A DNA stretch of 43,007 nucleotides, from IMG/VR virus record IMGVR_UViG_3300045019_000021, positions 1 to 43,007 of that record; one strand, 5' to 3'. Below, one piece after another: positions 13,428-19,462 of this stretch. Origin of the DNA: a virus. Position numbers and translations under genes: made by a program. The notes below the pieces were generated by a model. It did not search any database. It saw only the letters and a list, made by a program, of their open reading frames with translations, and was not told the DNA's origin. Numbering within the stretch: the stretch's first letter is position 1; every line of letters begins with the position of its first letter.

Positions 13428-13783
13428 CAGAAGCAGCCAGCCGGCCCGCAGGTACGGGAATATGCATTGCCGCGGCTATCGATCCCTGAGTTTGTCGTAT
13501 AAGCCCCGTTGGTCGTGGTCGTGCCGCTCCAAGAGTTGCCATTGGCTGCCGTGCCATTGTGGAAAGTCGTGTTCCCGATAGTGTTCGAGTTCTGGCTCCA
13601 GTTGCTGCCGGTATTCGCGTTATAGCCATTGACCATCGTTTGATTTCCCATGCGATTGACGGTATAGCTGTTCCCGCTGCTGTCATTGCATGTGTAGAAA
13701 GACCCGCTTCCAACGCAGGAAGCAGAGGCAGACAGTGAAATTACGGAGAGAGACAAAGCAACGGCGACGATTGCGATTTTCAT
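13427..13783 (-). CDS. Secreted Ser/Thr/Asn-rich protein, 118 aa
   Basis: A clear signal peptide: MKIAIVAVALSLSVISLSASA followed by Ser-Cys at residues 22-23. The mature part is rich in Asn, Ser, Thr and Gly (YTCNDSSGNSYTVNRMGN ... NANTGSNWSQNSNTIGN) with four cysteines that could form two disulfides (CVGSGSFYTC, CGPAGC). AAGGAG lies six bases before the ATG. Coupled with the downstream membrane protein. It is probably an accessory (moron) gene exported to the periplasm; the function is unknown. Confidence 0.8.
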   Translation of the reverse strand: MKIAIVAVALSLSVISLSASASCVGSGSFYTCNDSSGNSYTVNRMGNQTMVNGYNANTGSNWSQNSNTIGNTTFHNGTAANGNSWSGTTTTNGAYTTNSGIDSRGNAYSRTCGPAGCF

Positions 13784-14100
13784 TTCCGGCTCCTTGGTGA
13801 GTAATAGTTTTTCTATTTATCAATTTTCTCGTTTACTGGAAGTAAACGCCATACCCTAAAAAGGGTATATGACCCGCTTTTATCAAATGCGGAATAGGAA
13901 AGCTATGTTGATATTTCTCAATGGAAAGTGTAATTTTGGTTGTGAAAGCAACTACTTTTTACAAGAAATCATGCTCTGAGGAGGTCAGCTAGTGAATTAG
14001 ATGCCATTTCGTAATTCTTAGAAATATGACCACTGTGTTTATATCCAGTGATATAGTAGAACCTCAGCATCTATCAGGCGACAGGCGGGTGGAGAAAGAA
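13784..14100. other. AT-rich intergenic region with two inverted repeats
   Basis: No convincing gene. CGTTTAC-TGGAA-GTAAACG (13830-13848, seven-bp arms) and ATACCC-TAAAAA-GGGTAT (13851-13868, six-bp arms) lie 47-85 bases upstream of the secreted-protein gene and are candidate operators for its promoter, which I could not place firmly. The rest is AT-rich and holds the upstream region of the rightward 62-aa gene. Confidence 0.5.
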
Positions 14101-14289
14101 ATGCAAAATCAAGCAGAAGAAAAATTATTGAAAGCGTTCCGCAAAATGAAAAAGGAAGATCAGGATTCGCTCCTGGTTCTAGCTGTGCTCAGTGCTGAGG
14201 AAGCCGAAGAAGAAAAAGTGCCGCTCAGATTAGTCGTCTGTGAGAGTAATGTCGTCAGAAGCGGATATCTTTTTGGCGGCGCGCGCTGA
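14101..14289 (+). CDS. Small rightward gene convergent with repressor 2, 62 aa
   Basis: ATG 14101 is preferred because GGAG precedes it by six bases; an in-frame ATG at 14026 lacks a Shine-Dalgarno. The product is a charged helix (AEEKLLKAFRKMKKEDQDSLLVLAVLSAEEAEEEK) with a short beta-like tail. Its last 60 bases overlap the 3' end of the repressor 2 gene on the other strand. The EDQDSLL helix resembles C-terminal tails of small phage regulators. Function unknown; an effect on repressor 2 by protein or antisense transcription is speculation. Confidence 0.55.
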   Translation: MQNQAEEKLLKAFRKMKKEDQDSLLVLAVLSAEEAEEEKVPLRLVVCESNVVRSGYLFGGAR

Positions 14290-14649
14290 GTTGATGATAA
14301 AGCCCCGGCCCTGTTTGGTAGATTGACGATACAGTTCGATTAAAAGCAGAAGTTCGTTAACATCCACTACATCCGGATTTTCCTCTCTGTAGTGGATTCC
14401 ACTGGATGATCCCAGGCTCGTCACATCAGTAGATTCTTGGTGCGCCATATCTAGCCACCCCTCGGGTTTTTGGAATTTCGCTTCGATCCGTCTCGCAATT
14501 ATATGCCCAATGTTTTTCACAGGGCTCTTTCCGATGATCTGGCTTACTTGAGATGCATCCATCTCCATGCGGTCGGCAAACTGTTTGTCCCCGCCGATTT
14601 CTTTGGCAAGTAAGCGAGCATTTTCCCGGCGAATGTCATTTATCGTCAT
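14230..14649 (-). CDS. Short phage repressor 2, helix-turn-helix, no peptidase domain, 139 aa
   Basis: Residues 1-65 hold the DNA-binding domain (INDIRRENARLLAKEIGG; recognition region about DASQVSQIIGKSPVKNIG) ending QKPEGWLD. There is no S24/LexA peptidase domain. The C-terminus (VNELLLLIELYRQSTKQGRGFIINSARAAKKI) closely parallels that of repressor 1, so the two are paralogues. ATG 14649 is preferred to TTG 14664. Three operators of a distinct family (14668-14732) lie immediately upstream. It probably represses its own or another promoter; lacking the peptidase, induction cannot be by RecA-stimulated self-cleavage. Confidence 0.8.
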   Translation of the reverse strand: MTINDIRRENARLLAKEIGGDKQFADRMEMDASQVSQIIGKSPVKNIGHIIARRIEAKFQKPEGWLDMAHQESTDVTSLGSSSGIHYREENPDVVDVNELLLLIELYRQSTKQGRGFIINSARAAKKISASDDITLTDD

Positions 14650-14667
14650 CCCCGGATGATCCAATAA

Positions 14668-14732
14668 TTTATCGAAAAGATAAATTACCGGAAAGATAAA
14701 CCAGATTACGCCATTTTTACCGAAAAGGTAAA
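14668..14732. promoter_or_regulatory. Second operator family, three 17-bp sites
   Basis: TTTATCGAAAAGATAAA (14668-14684) and TTTACCGAAAAGGTAAA (14716-14732) are inverted repeats with six-bp arms around GAAAA. A third, imperfect copy is 14684-14700. Centres are spaced 16 and 32 bp. They fill the 95-bp gap between the two repressor genes and are unrelated in sequence to OL/OR. The likeliest ligand is repressor 2, repressing its own promoter. Confidence 0.8.
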
Positions 14733-14744
14733 TAAGAAAGGAGG

Positions 14745-15191
14745 CTACCCCTCGTTTGCGACGTTGAGTTTCTTAGTCCCTGCAACCTTCTTTGTCCCGC
14801 GAGCAGCTCGCAAGATGAAATCGCGGCCGTTCTTCGTTGAGTTCGTGAAATGCTCAATCAGTTCGAGCAACTGCTGGCCGTCGATGGGTAGCGGCTCATC
14901 TTCATTGTTATTTACGACCACGATTGGCTTTTGTATGTCGTGATTGCTGCTCTCCACCGTATGGGGCGAATCCATCCATCCCTCTGGCTTTTCACATCTT
15001 ATTTCTATTTCGCGGCATGACTCAGAACGAAGGCCCCGCGGTTTCCCGGTCCTTGAATCTGGCGACGCGTTTATCCACTGACTGACTTGCGCAGAGCTTT
15101 TCCCGATCTGGGTAGCAAGTTTTCCTACTCCGCCGTACTCCACCGCCAGCAGCCCAAGGTTCGCACGCCTGATTTCGTCAATAGTAGCCAT
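14745..15191 (-). CDS. Short phage repressor 1 (CI-like), no peptidase domain, 148 aa
   Basis: The N-terminal 75 residues form a helix-turn-helix domain (IDEIRRANLGLLAVEYGG, then LATQIGKSSAQVSQWINA) ending CEKPEGWMD. A Ser/Asn/Asp linker leads to a C-terminal helix (GQQLLELIEHFTNSTKNGRDFILRAARGTKKV) shared with repressor 2. The gene lies divergent to cro, next to OR3, the classical cI position. ATG 15191 is the likely start; neither it nor ATG 15200 has a Shine-Dalgarno. It lacks an S24 peptidase, so the inducing signal must be different from that of lambda CI. Confidence 0.85.
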   Translation of the reverse strand: MATIDEIRRANLGLLAVEYGGVGKLATQIGKSSAQVSQWINASPDSRTGKPRGLRSESCREIEIRCEKPEGWMDSPHTVESSNHDIQKPIVVVNNNEDEPLPIDGQQLLELIEHFTNSTKNGRDFILRAARGTKKVAGTKKLNVANEG

Positions 15192-15203
15192 GGTGTGCAT
15201 TAG

Positions 15204-15218
15204 ATAGCAAAACGCTAA
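15204..15218. promoter_or_regulatory. Operator OR3
   Basis: ATAGCAAAACGCTAA, an imperfect copy of the OR1 palindrome, is the site closest to repressor 1. It lies 13 bp before the repressor start codon and overlaps a possible leftward -10 (TATCTA), so binding could autoregulate the repressor. Confidence 0.7.
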
Positions 15219-15227
15219 AAATTAGAA

Positions 15228-15242
15228 TTCGCGTTACGCTTG
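15228..15242. promoter_or_regulatory. Operator OR2
   Basis: TTCGCGTTACGCTTG keeps the central GCGTTACGC core of OR1 with weaker flanks. Centres of OR3, OR2 and OR1 are spaced 24 and 23 bp, much like lambda OR. It overlaps the PR -35. Confidence 0.7.
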
Positions 15243-15268
15243 AATTAGCTTTAGCGTTACGCTAATAT
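15240..15268 (+). promoter_or_regulatory. PR, rightward early promoter
   Basis: TTGAAT (-35, 15240-15245) and TAATAT (-10, 15263-15268) are separated by exactly 17 bp, with OR1 filling the spacer. Transcription would begin near 15275, which is the A of the cro start codon, so the cro mRNA is predicted to be leaderless. Confidence 0.8.
15251..15265. promoter_or_regulatory. Operator OR1
   Basis: TTAGCGTTACGCTAA is the best match to the operator consensus and the reverse complement of OL1. It covers the PR spacer and the first bases of the -10. Confidence 0.85.
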
Positions 15269-15274
15269 GTGGCT

Positions 15275-15538
15275 ATGGACCTTCAAGAATACTTCTCTCA
15301 AAAGCGCGGGCGCCAAGCGGCATTAGCTAAAGCTATCGGCGCGCACTCGCCAGATCTTAGTCGTTGGGCGAAAGGCATTCGGCCTGTCCCCCATAAATAC
15401 GGCTACCAAATCGAGCTTGAGACAAACGGCGCGGTTACACGCCAGGAAATGTTTTCTGATTGGCGTGAAAGGTGGCCAGATTTAGCTCGACAAGAGCCTG
15501 TAAAGCATAACCGCCGCGCCACAGACCGAGCGCCCTAA
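15275..15538 (+). CDS. Cro-like (YdaS-type) helix-turn-helix protein, 87 aa
   Basis: Residues about 5-55 carry the Cro/YdaS-type DNA-binding domain (LQEYFSQKRGRQAALAKAIGAHSPDLSRWAKGIRPVP), which senses operators and antagonises lysogeny. The tail (EMFSDWRERWPDL) is typical of this class. ATG 15275 is chosen; a GTG at 15269 is in frame but no Shine-Dalgarno precedes either, and the PR start point predicted from its hexamers falls on this ATG. It is divergent from repressor 1 and first gene of the rightward early operon. Confidence 0.85.
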   Translation: MDLQEYFSQKRGRQAALAKAIGAHSPDLSRWAKGIRPVPHKYGYQIELETNGAVTRQEMFSDWRERWPDLARQEPVKHNRRATDRAP

Positions 15539-15719
15539 GCATCCCTAAACAGCGAAATCCGCGCTGCTTTAAATCCGAAATAGAGCAGCGATGGAGCCGT
15601 TTAGCCATTTTCAGTTTTCCGAATGGCAATAGTTTTTAGCAGGAAATGGAATCGACATTTTGCAGCTCCCTTGATTTGCATTTGTTGAAACAAGAATAGT
15701 TAATCTGAGGAAATAAGTC
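15539..15719 (+). other. Leader between cro and the next gene, with a weak hairpin
   Basis: CAGCG (15550-15554) pairs with CGCTG (15562-15566) followed by CTTT, a weak terminator-like structure in the place of lambda tR1. No gene is seen. GAGGAA of the next gene is at about 15706-15711. Confidence 0.4.
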
Positions 15720-16337
15720 ATGCAGCACGTTACGCACAAAAGCTGGATCGCCACGGTAGCGGAGGAATTTGAAAAGTGGCGCGCGAAGGAGCAGCGCAGC
15801 CGTGAGAAGCATGTGCAGGCTGTCGTCGACTATTTCGAGGCGAACGAAGCGCCGGCATCGTGGGGATTCGAGTTCAGCTCTCACGCTGACATTTTCCAGC
15901 GTCAGCGCAATAACGCTGACAAGGTTTATCGCTGGCTGGATGACGTCAGCAAGGATAACAACCTGATGAATTTGAATTTCGCTCGCGTCCTTATGGCCGC
16001 GATGCCGAGGGAGCATAGCCTTGCTTGCGCTGCGAGCATGATGGCGTCACTTGGTTTTGCAGTGCGCATGCTCGATGAATCCGATGAAACCAACCTGGAG
16101 CTGAGTCAAGTATTCGACTCGCAGCTGGTGCACACGAAAGCGATGCATTTTGCAACGATCGCATGCCAGAACCCGACTCCGGAAAACCTTGAGCTGGCCG
16201 ACCTGCATCTGACTCAGGCGACGGCGAAAACCAAGTTCTTGACGCGCGTTGTAAGTGGCCTTAAGGCGAAAGCAGCCAAAGCGAAGGCGGCGACTGGTGC
16301 GGCAATCAACAAAGCACTGCACAGGGGGCATGCATGA
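15720..16337 (+). CDS. Early protein of unknown family in the cII position, 205 aa
   Basis: GAGGAA precedes the ATG. The protein is all-helical: a charged N-terminus (KSWIATVAEEFEKWRAKEQRSREKH), a central region with MAAMPREHSLACAASMMASLGFAVRML, and a Lys/Ala repeat tail (LKAKAAKAKAATGAAINKAL). As the second gene after PR it occupies the place where lambdoid phages carry cII or a YdaT-like toxin. I do not recognise either family here, and the function is unknown. Confidence 0.7.
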   Translation: MQHVTHKSWIATVAEEFEKWRAKEQRSREKHVQAVVDYFEANEAPASWGFEFSSHADIFQRQRNNADKVYRWLDDVSKDNNLMNLNFARVLMAAMPREHSLACAASMMASLGFAVRMLDESDETNLELSQVFDSQLVHTKAMHFATIACQNPTPENLELADLHLTQATAKTKFLTRVVSGLKAKAAKAKAATGAAINKALHRGHA

Positions 16338-16549
16338 CAGAGGATCTGGACATGGCCCTCTTCATTGCCTGCGCTCTGCTCGCTATTGTCTGCGCAGCGC
16401 AGCATCGCCTGAATGTCATTGATGAAGTGCGCAACCAGGCGCTTATCGAAAAGCGCGGGCTGGCCGGCACAAATTATCGGGACATGCTGCTTGATCTCCG
16501 CAAGTGGACATTCAAGCAGTTCTACCCTGAGACCGGGAGCGCAGAATGA
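16334..16549 (+). CDS. Small membrane protein, 71 aa
   Basis: One N-terminal hydrophobic helix (MALFIACALLAIVCAAQ) is followed by a soluble charged part (RLNVIDEVRNQALIEKRGLAG ... LLDLRKWTFKQFYP). The start overlaps the upstream stop by ATGA and its own stop overlaps the next start by ATGA. Probably anchored in the inner membrane with its C-terminus in the cytoplasm; role unknown. Confidence 0.7.
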   Translation: MTEDLDMALFIACALLAIVCAAQHRLNVIDEVRNQALIEKRGLAGTNYRDMLLDLRKWTFKQFYPETGSAE

Positions 16550-16932
16550 AACTTCCGAACTCTGAACTCTTCCCCGGCCGCGTCGTGCGCATGATCTTTG
16601 CCGAAGGCGGCAGCGCTACAAAAGGCGGGATCCTCAAGAAAATTATCTTCGCTCGCCCCAGCTATCTGGACCGTGCGCTGCAGAGCCTGATTAAAACTGG
16701 TCATGTGACAAAACAGGGCGAGCAGTACGTTATTACGGAAGAGGCAAACGAGCTCTTGAAGGCGAATCAAGCGCGCATTCAGATGGCCACATCGTCTCTG
16801 CCGCCGATCAAGCCATGGTCAGGCAAATACAACTTGCCGAAGTCTGCTCCGCGCCATGACGCTCAGCCGCTCCGCGATATTAGCTTTGTCTGTGCATCGC
16901 CAGCTGCTTCTGAGTATTGGAGCACTAAATGA
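16546..16932 (+). CDS. Winged-helix-like protein, 128 aa
   Basis: Residues about 24-70 ([49 protein letters not shown]) have the pattern of a winged helix: a recognition helix followed by a beta wing and a closing helix. The C-terminal half is Pro/Ser-rich and probably unstructured. ATGA overlaps couple it to the genes on both sides, directly ahead of the LexA-like domain gene. DNA binding is inferred from pattern only. Confidence 0.65.
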   Translation: MKLPNSELFPGRVVRMIFAEGGSATKGGILKKIIFARPSYLDRALQSLIKTGHVTKQGEQYVITEEANELLKANQARIQMATSSLPPIKPWSGKYNLPKSAPRHDAQPLRDISFVCASPAASEYWSTK

Positions 16933-17147
16933 GGCCGCTGACCAAAAGGCAGGAACTGGTTCTTGATTTCGTCAAAGCCGCGATTGAAAGCACGGGCTTC
17001 CCGCCGACCAGGAATGAAATTGCAGAAGGGTTCGGCTGGAAATCGGCTAATTCGGCCGAAGAGCATCTGCAAGCGTTGGCACGGAAGCAGTACCTTGATC
17101 TTACGCCCGGCGTGTCTCGCGGAATTCGTCTGCGGGAGCGGTCATGA
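16929..17147 (+). CDS. Stand-alone LexA DNA-binding domain, 72 aa
   Basis: The whole protein aligns with residues 1-70 of Lex[47 protein letters not shown] and SRGIRL. Ser39, Asn41, Glu44 and Glu45 of the recognition helix match E. coli LexA numbering; Ala42 is Ser. There is no linker, cleavage site or peptidase, so RecA could not inactivate it. It should bind CTGT-N8-ACAG boxes, one of which occurs at 21144-21163 in the same operon. Dimerisation would need another means, since LexA dimerises through its C-terminal domain. ATGA overlaps link it to both neighbours. Confidence 0.9.
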   Translation: MRPLTKRQELVLDFVKAAIESTGFPPTRNEIAEGFGWKSANSAEEHLQALARKQYLDLTPGVSRGIRLRERS

Positions 17148-17623
17148 AGTCGCAGCGCGAAAAATTCCCGACGCGGAAATTCCGTTTGGTAGGCGAGCCG
17201 CAGCTCAACACGGTGATGGCTTTGATTTCCCATCTCCCGCTCGACTCTGCGAGACCGCTCGAAATCATCGTGCGTGAAGAGGTAAAGGGCCGCAAGCTGG
17301 ATCAGCTCGCCTTGATGTGGGCTGGCCCGCTGAAAGACATATCCGAGCAAGGCTACCTGCACGGCCGTCGTTTCAGTGACGCGGTTTGGCATCACTTTTT
17401 CAAAGAGCAGTTCCTGCCCGAAGAATACGACCCGGAGCTGTGCAAGAGCGAATCCTACCGGAAGTGGGACTTTGACCCGATCGGGAACAAGATCCTGGTC
17501 GGCAGCACTGGCGATCTGACTATCAAAGGTTTCGCTGAATACCTGGAACAGGTGATGGCTTTCGGCGCGAATATCGGCGTTCAGTTTCATGCGAACCCCA
17601 ATGAAGCACGGAGGTTTGGATGA
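17144..17623 (+). CDS. ninB: NinB/Orf-family recombination mediator, 159 aa
   Basis: The pattern [56 protein letters not shown] and the ending [10 protein letters not shown]-like ([29 protein letters not shown]) match NinB, called Orf in lambda. NinB binds SSB-coated ssDNA and acts as a mediator in phage recombination, replacing RecFOR. The length is close to normal. It lies in a nin-like block with a YbcO-type nuclease next, coupled by ATGA. Confidence 0.85.
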   Translation: MKSQREKFPTRKFRLVGEPQLNTVMALISHLPLDSARPLEIIVREEVKGRKLDQLALMWAGPLKDISEQGYLHGRRFSDAVWHHFFKEQFLPEEYDPELCKSESYRKWDFDPIGNKILVGSTGDLTIKGFAEYLEQVMAFGANIGVQFHANPNEARRFG

Positions 17624-18027
17624 AAGCCTTCAATTCCACGCTGAACGCATCGACCAAACCAATGAAGCGCTCGCCAATGAAGCGCGGCACGAAGCCGATG
17701 AAAACGCGCGGCCCGAAGATGACGCCAATCCGGAAATCAGCCAAAGGCGAGGAATGCACTGTCCGTCTGCCATGGGTATGCAACTACAACCCGGAAACGA
17801 CCGTATTGGCTCATTCCAACGCCTTGGCTGACGGTAAAGGCATGGGATTGAAGGCGCCTGACACACAAGCAGCTTACTGCTGCTCCGCATGTCATGACGT
17901 CGTTGATGGCCGTGCGCCTCGCCCTGCCGCGCTGAACTATGAGCTGATGATGGCCTGCTTCACGGAAGGCATCGCTCAGACGCAGCGAATTTTGAAGCGC
18001 AAGGGTTTGATGAAGGAGGCGGCATGA
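17620..18027 (+). CDS. YbcO/DUF1364-like HNH nuclease, 135 aa
   Basis: The N-terminus is a basic repeat (KPMKRSPMKRGTKPMKTRG). The core ECTVRLPWVCNYNPETTVLAHSNALADGKGMGLKAPD followed by YCCSACHDVVDGR is the DUF1364 signature, a phage nuclease family with a His-metal finger; E. coli YbcO is a member thought to act on DNA in recombination. It follows ninB, as in several lambdoid nin regions. ATGA overlaps exist at both ends. Confidence 0.85.
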   Translation: MKAFNSTLNASTKPMKRSPMKRGTKPMKTRGPKMTPIRKSAKGEECTVRLPWVCNYNPETTVLAHSNALADGKGMGLKAPDTQAAYCCSACHDVVDGRAPRPAALNYELMMACFTEGIAQTQRILKRKGLMKEAA

Positions 18028-18437
18028 ATCACAAGACCGCACAAGCCCGTCGCAGGGCTGTTCTGACCGATGCGCAGGTCCGTCAAATGCGCGCTGAGCA
18101 TATCCCGTACATCGTCGGCTATGAAACGCTGGCGCGCAAATTCGGCTGCTCAACTTCAACTGCTCGCGATATCTGCACATACAGGACGCGGGTTGCTTTG
18201 CTTGCAAAAGAAAGGCCGGCATCAGCTGTAACTGACCCGGCCCGCGACTCAACAAAAGAAGGTGATTCGATGGAAAGAATTTTACCCCAAAGACATACCG
18301 TATTGCGGCGTGGAAGCGATTTTCTTGTTGTATATCCAACTCCCGGCCTTGAGTTCGTTCCGACCGTGGCGCTGATATGCAGGACAGAGGAGCAGGCGAA
18401 TTCAGAAGCGTCCAGGCTGAATGGAGGCGAGCAATGA
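18024..18437 (+). CDS. Hypothetical protein with a helix-turn-helix segment, 137 aa
   Basis: Residues about 10-60 (RRAVLTDAQVRQMRAEHIPYIVGYETLARKFGCSTSTARDICTYRT) resemble a resolvase-type or Hin-like helix-turn-helix. The second half (ERILPQRHTVLRRGSDFLVVYPTPGLEFVPTVALI) is a separate beta-rich part, possibly an independent module starting at the internal ATG 18270. It overlaps the initiator gene by ATGA. Function unknown. Confidence 0.65.
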   Translation: MNHKTAQARRRAVLTDAQVRQMRAEHIPYIVGYETLARKFGCSTSTARDICTYRTRVALLAKERPASAVTDPARDSTKEGDSMERILPQRHTVLRRGSDFLVVYPTPGLEFVPTVALICRTEEQANSEASRLNGGEQ

Positions 18438-19453
18438 GCGCCGCTGTCCATCACATTGCGCAGTACGACCCGAGAAGCCCACAGTTGGAGAACGGATACT
18501 TGCGCCTATCCAATGAACTGAATCAGGCTATTTGCCGCGCCCACTTGTCCGGCAATGAGATGGCTGTTCTCATGGCTATCGTCGCCAAGACTTACGGGTT
18601 TAATAAGAAAACTGACGACGTCAGCGCCTCCCAATTAGGTGAGTATTGCGGCATCGCACGCAATCATGTAACCGAAGTGCTGAACTCTCTTGAGGCGAAA
18701 AACATCATCACAAAGCGCCCCGGAAGGTACGGTTCCATCATCGGAATTCAGAAAGATTATTCGCAATGGATACTGAAAAGCCGTCGGAAATCTAAGGATG
18801 AAGCTAGTCCGAGTTACGGACTAGTGACGCCTGAGGTAGTCCGAGTTTCGGATTCTTCTAGTCCGAGTTACGGACCAGAAATAGTCCGAGTTACGGACAC
18901 ACAAAAGACAACCCCAAAAGACAACCAACAAAAGACAAAAACCTTTTCGGCACCGCAAGCGATGCCGGACGGCTTTGAGGCGTTTTATTCGCCATATCCA
19001 AAGAAGGTCAACAAGCTGGAAGCAGTCAAAGCTTTCATCAAGCTGAACCCTGATGCTGACCTTTTGGCTGAAATCATTTCCGGCATTGAGCGCTGCAAGA
19101 AGTCGCGCGACTGGGTCGAAGGTTACATTCCAAACCCAGCTACTTTCCTGAACAAGGGCGGGTGGATGAATGAAATCCAGACCGCGTACACCGCCGAAGA
19201 ACTGACGGTAATCGAGCAATACAACACGGCACTAGCGCACGTCTGCGGCGAAATCGACCCGACGATCTATTCCGAAACTCGCGCAGGCGCTATCCGCCAT
19301 TTCCGCACCTTGTCGTCGAAACCGGAGTTCTGGATGTCCTACTTCAAGTGGGTTGCGCAGAACGCCACGCTTCCGCCTTCTGCTGGCTTTGATTTCCTTG
19401 TTTCCGCTGATGGCTTTTCTAAGGTCAAGGGCGGACAGTTCAGCGCGAGATAA
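18434..19453 (+). CDS. Replication initiator, lambda O-like, 339 aa
   Basis: The N-terminal 110 residues match the phage replication O domain: LENGYLRLSNELNQAICRAHLSGNEMAVLMAIVAKTYGFNKKTDDVSASQLGEY then RNHVTEVLNSLEAKNIITKR. This winged-helix part binds iterons. The centre is disordered and is encoded by the iteron DNA itself. The C-terminal part (EAFYSPYPKKVNKLEAVKAF...GWMNE) resembles the helicase-recruiting domain of DnaT/O-type proteins. ATG 18434 overlaps the upstream stop. dnaB lies immediately downstream. Confidence 0.9.
   Translation: MSAAVHHIAQYDPRSPQLENGYLRLSNELNQAICRAHLSGNEMAVLMAIVAKTYGFNKKTDDVSASQLGEYCGIARNHVTEVLNSLEAKNIITKRPGRYGSIIGIQKDYSQWILKSRRKSKDEASPSYGLVTPEVVRVSDSSSPSYGPEIVRVTDTQKTTPKDNQQKTKTFSAPQAMPDGFEAFYSPYPKKVNKLEAVKAFIKLNPDADLLAEIISGIERCKKSRDWVEGYIPNPATFLNKGGWMNEIQTAYTAEELTVIEQYNTALAHVCGEIDPTIYSETRAGAIRHFRTLSSKPEFWMSYFKWVAQNATLPPSAGFDFLVSADGFSKVKGGQFSAR
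18805..18950 (+). other. Phage replication origin: four 17-bp iterons plus A-rich unwinding region
   Basis: TAGTCCGAGTTACGGAC occurs at 18805-18821, 18859-18875 and 18882-18898, with a variant at 18837-18853. Each holds the palindrome GTCCG-N5-CGGAC. Repeat starts are spaced 32, 22 and 23 bp. From 18899 the top strand is A-rich with three copies of AAAAGACAA, a likely DNA-unwinding element. All lies inside the initiator gene, as in lambda ori. Confidence 0.9.
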
Positions 19454-19462
19454 GGGACAGAC

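Noticed and set aside
13969-14070. 33-aa leftward frame between the secreted-protein gene and the 62-aa gene
   Set aside because: No Shine-Dalgarno, no coupling and no recognisable sequence; it also overlaps the upstream region of the rightward gene.
18270-18437. Separate gene starting at the internal ATG of the 137-aa frame
   Set aside because: Possible, since the two halves differ, but the frame is continuous and upstream translation is well supported, so it is kept as one gene.
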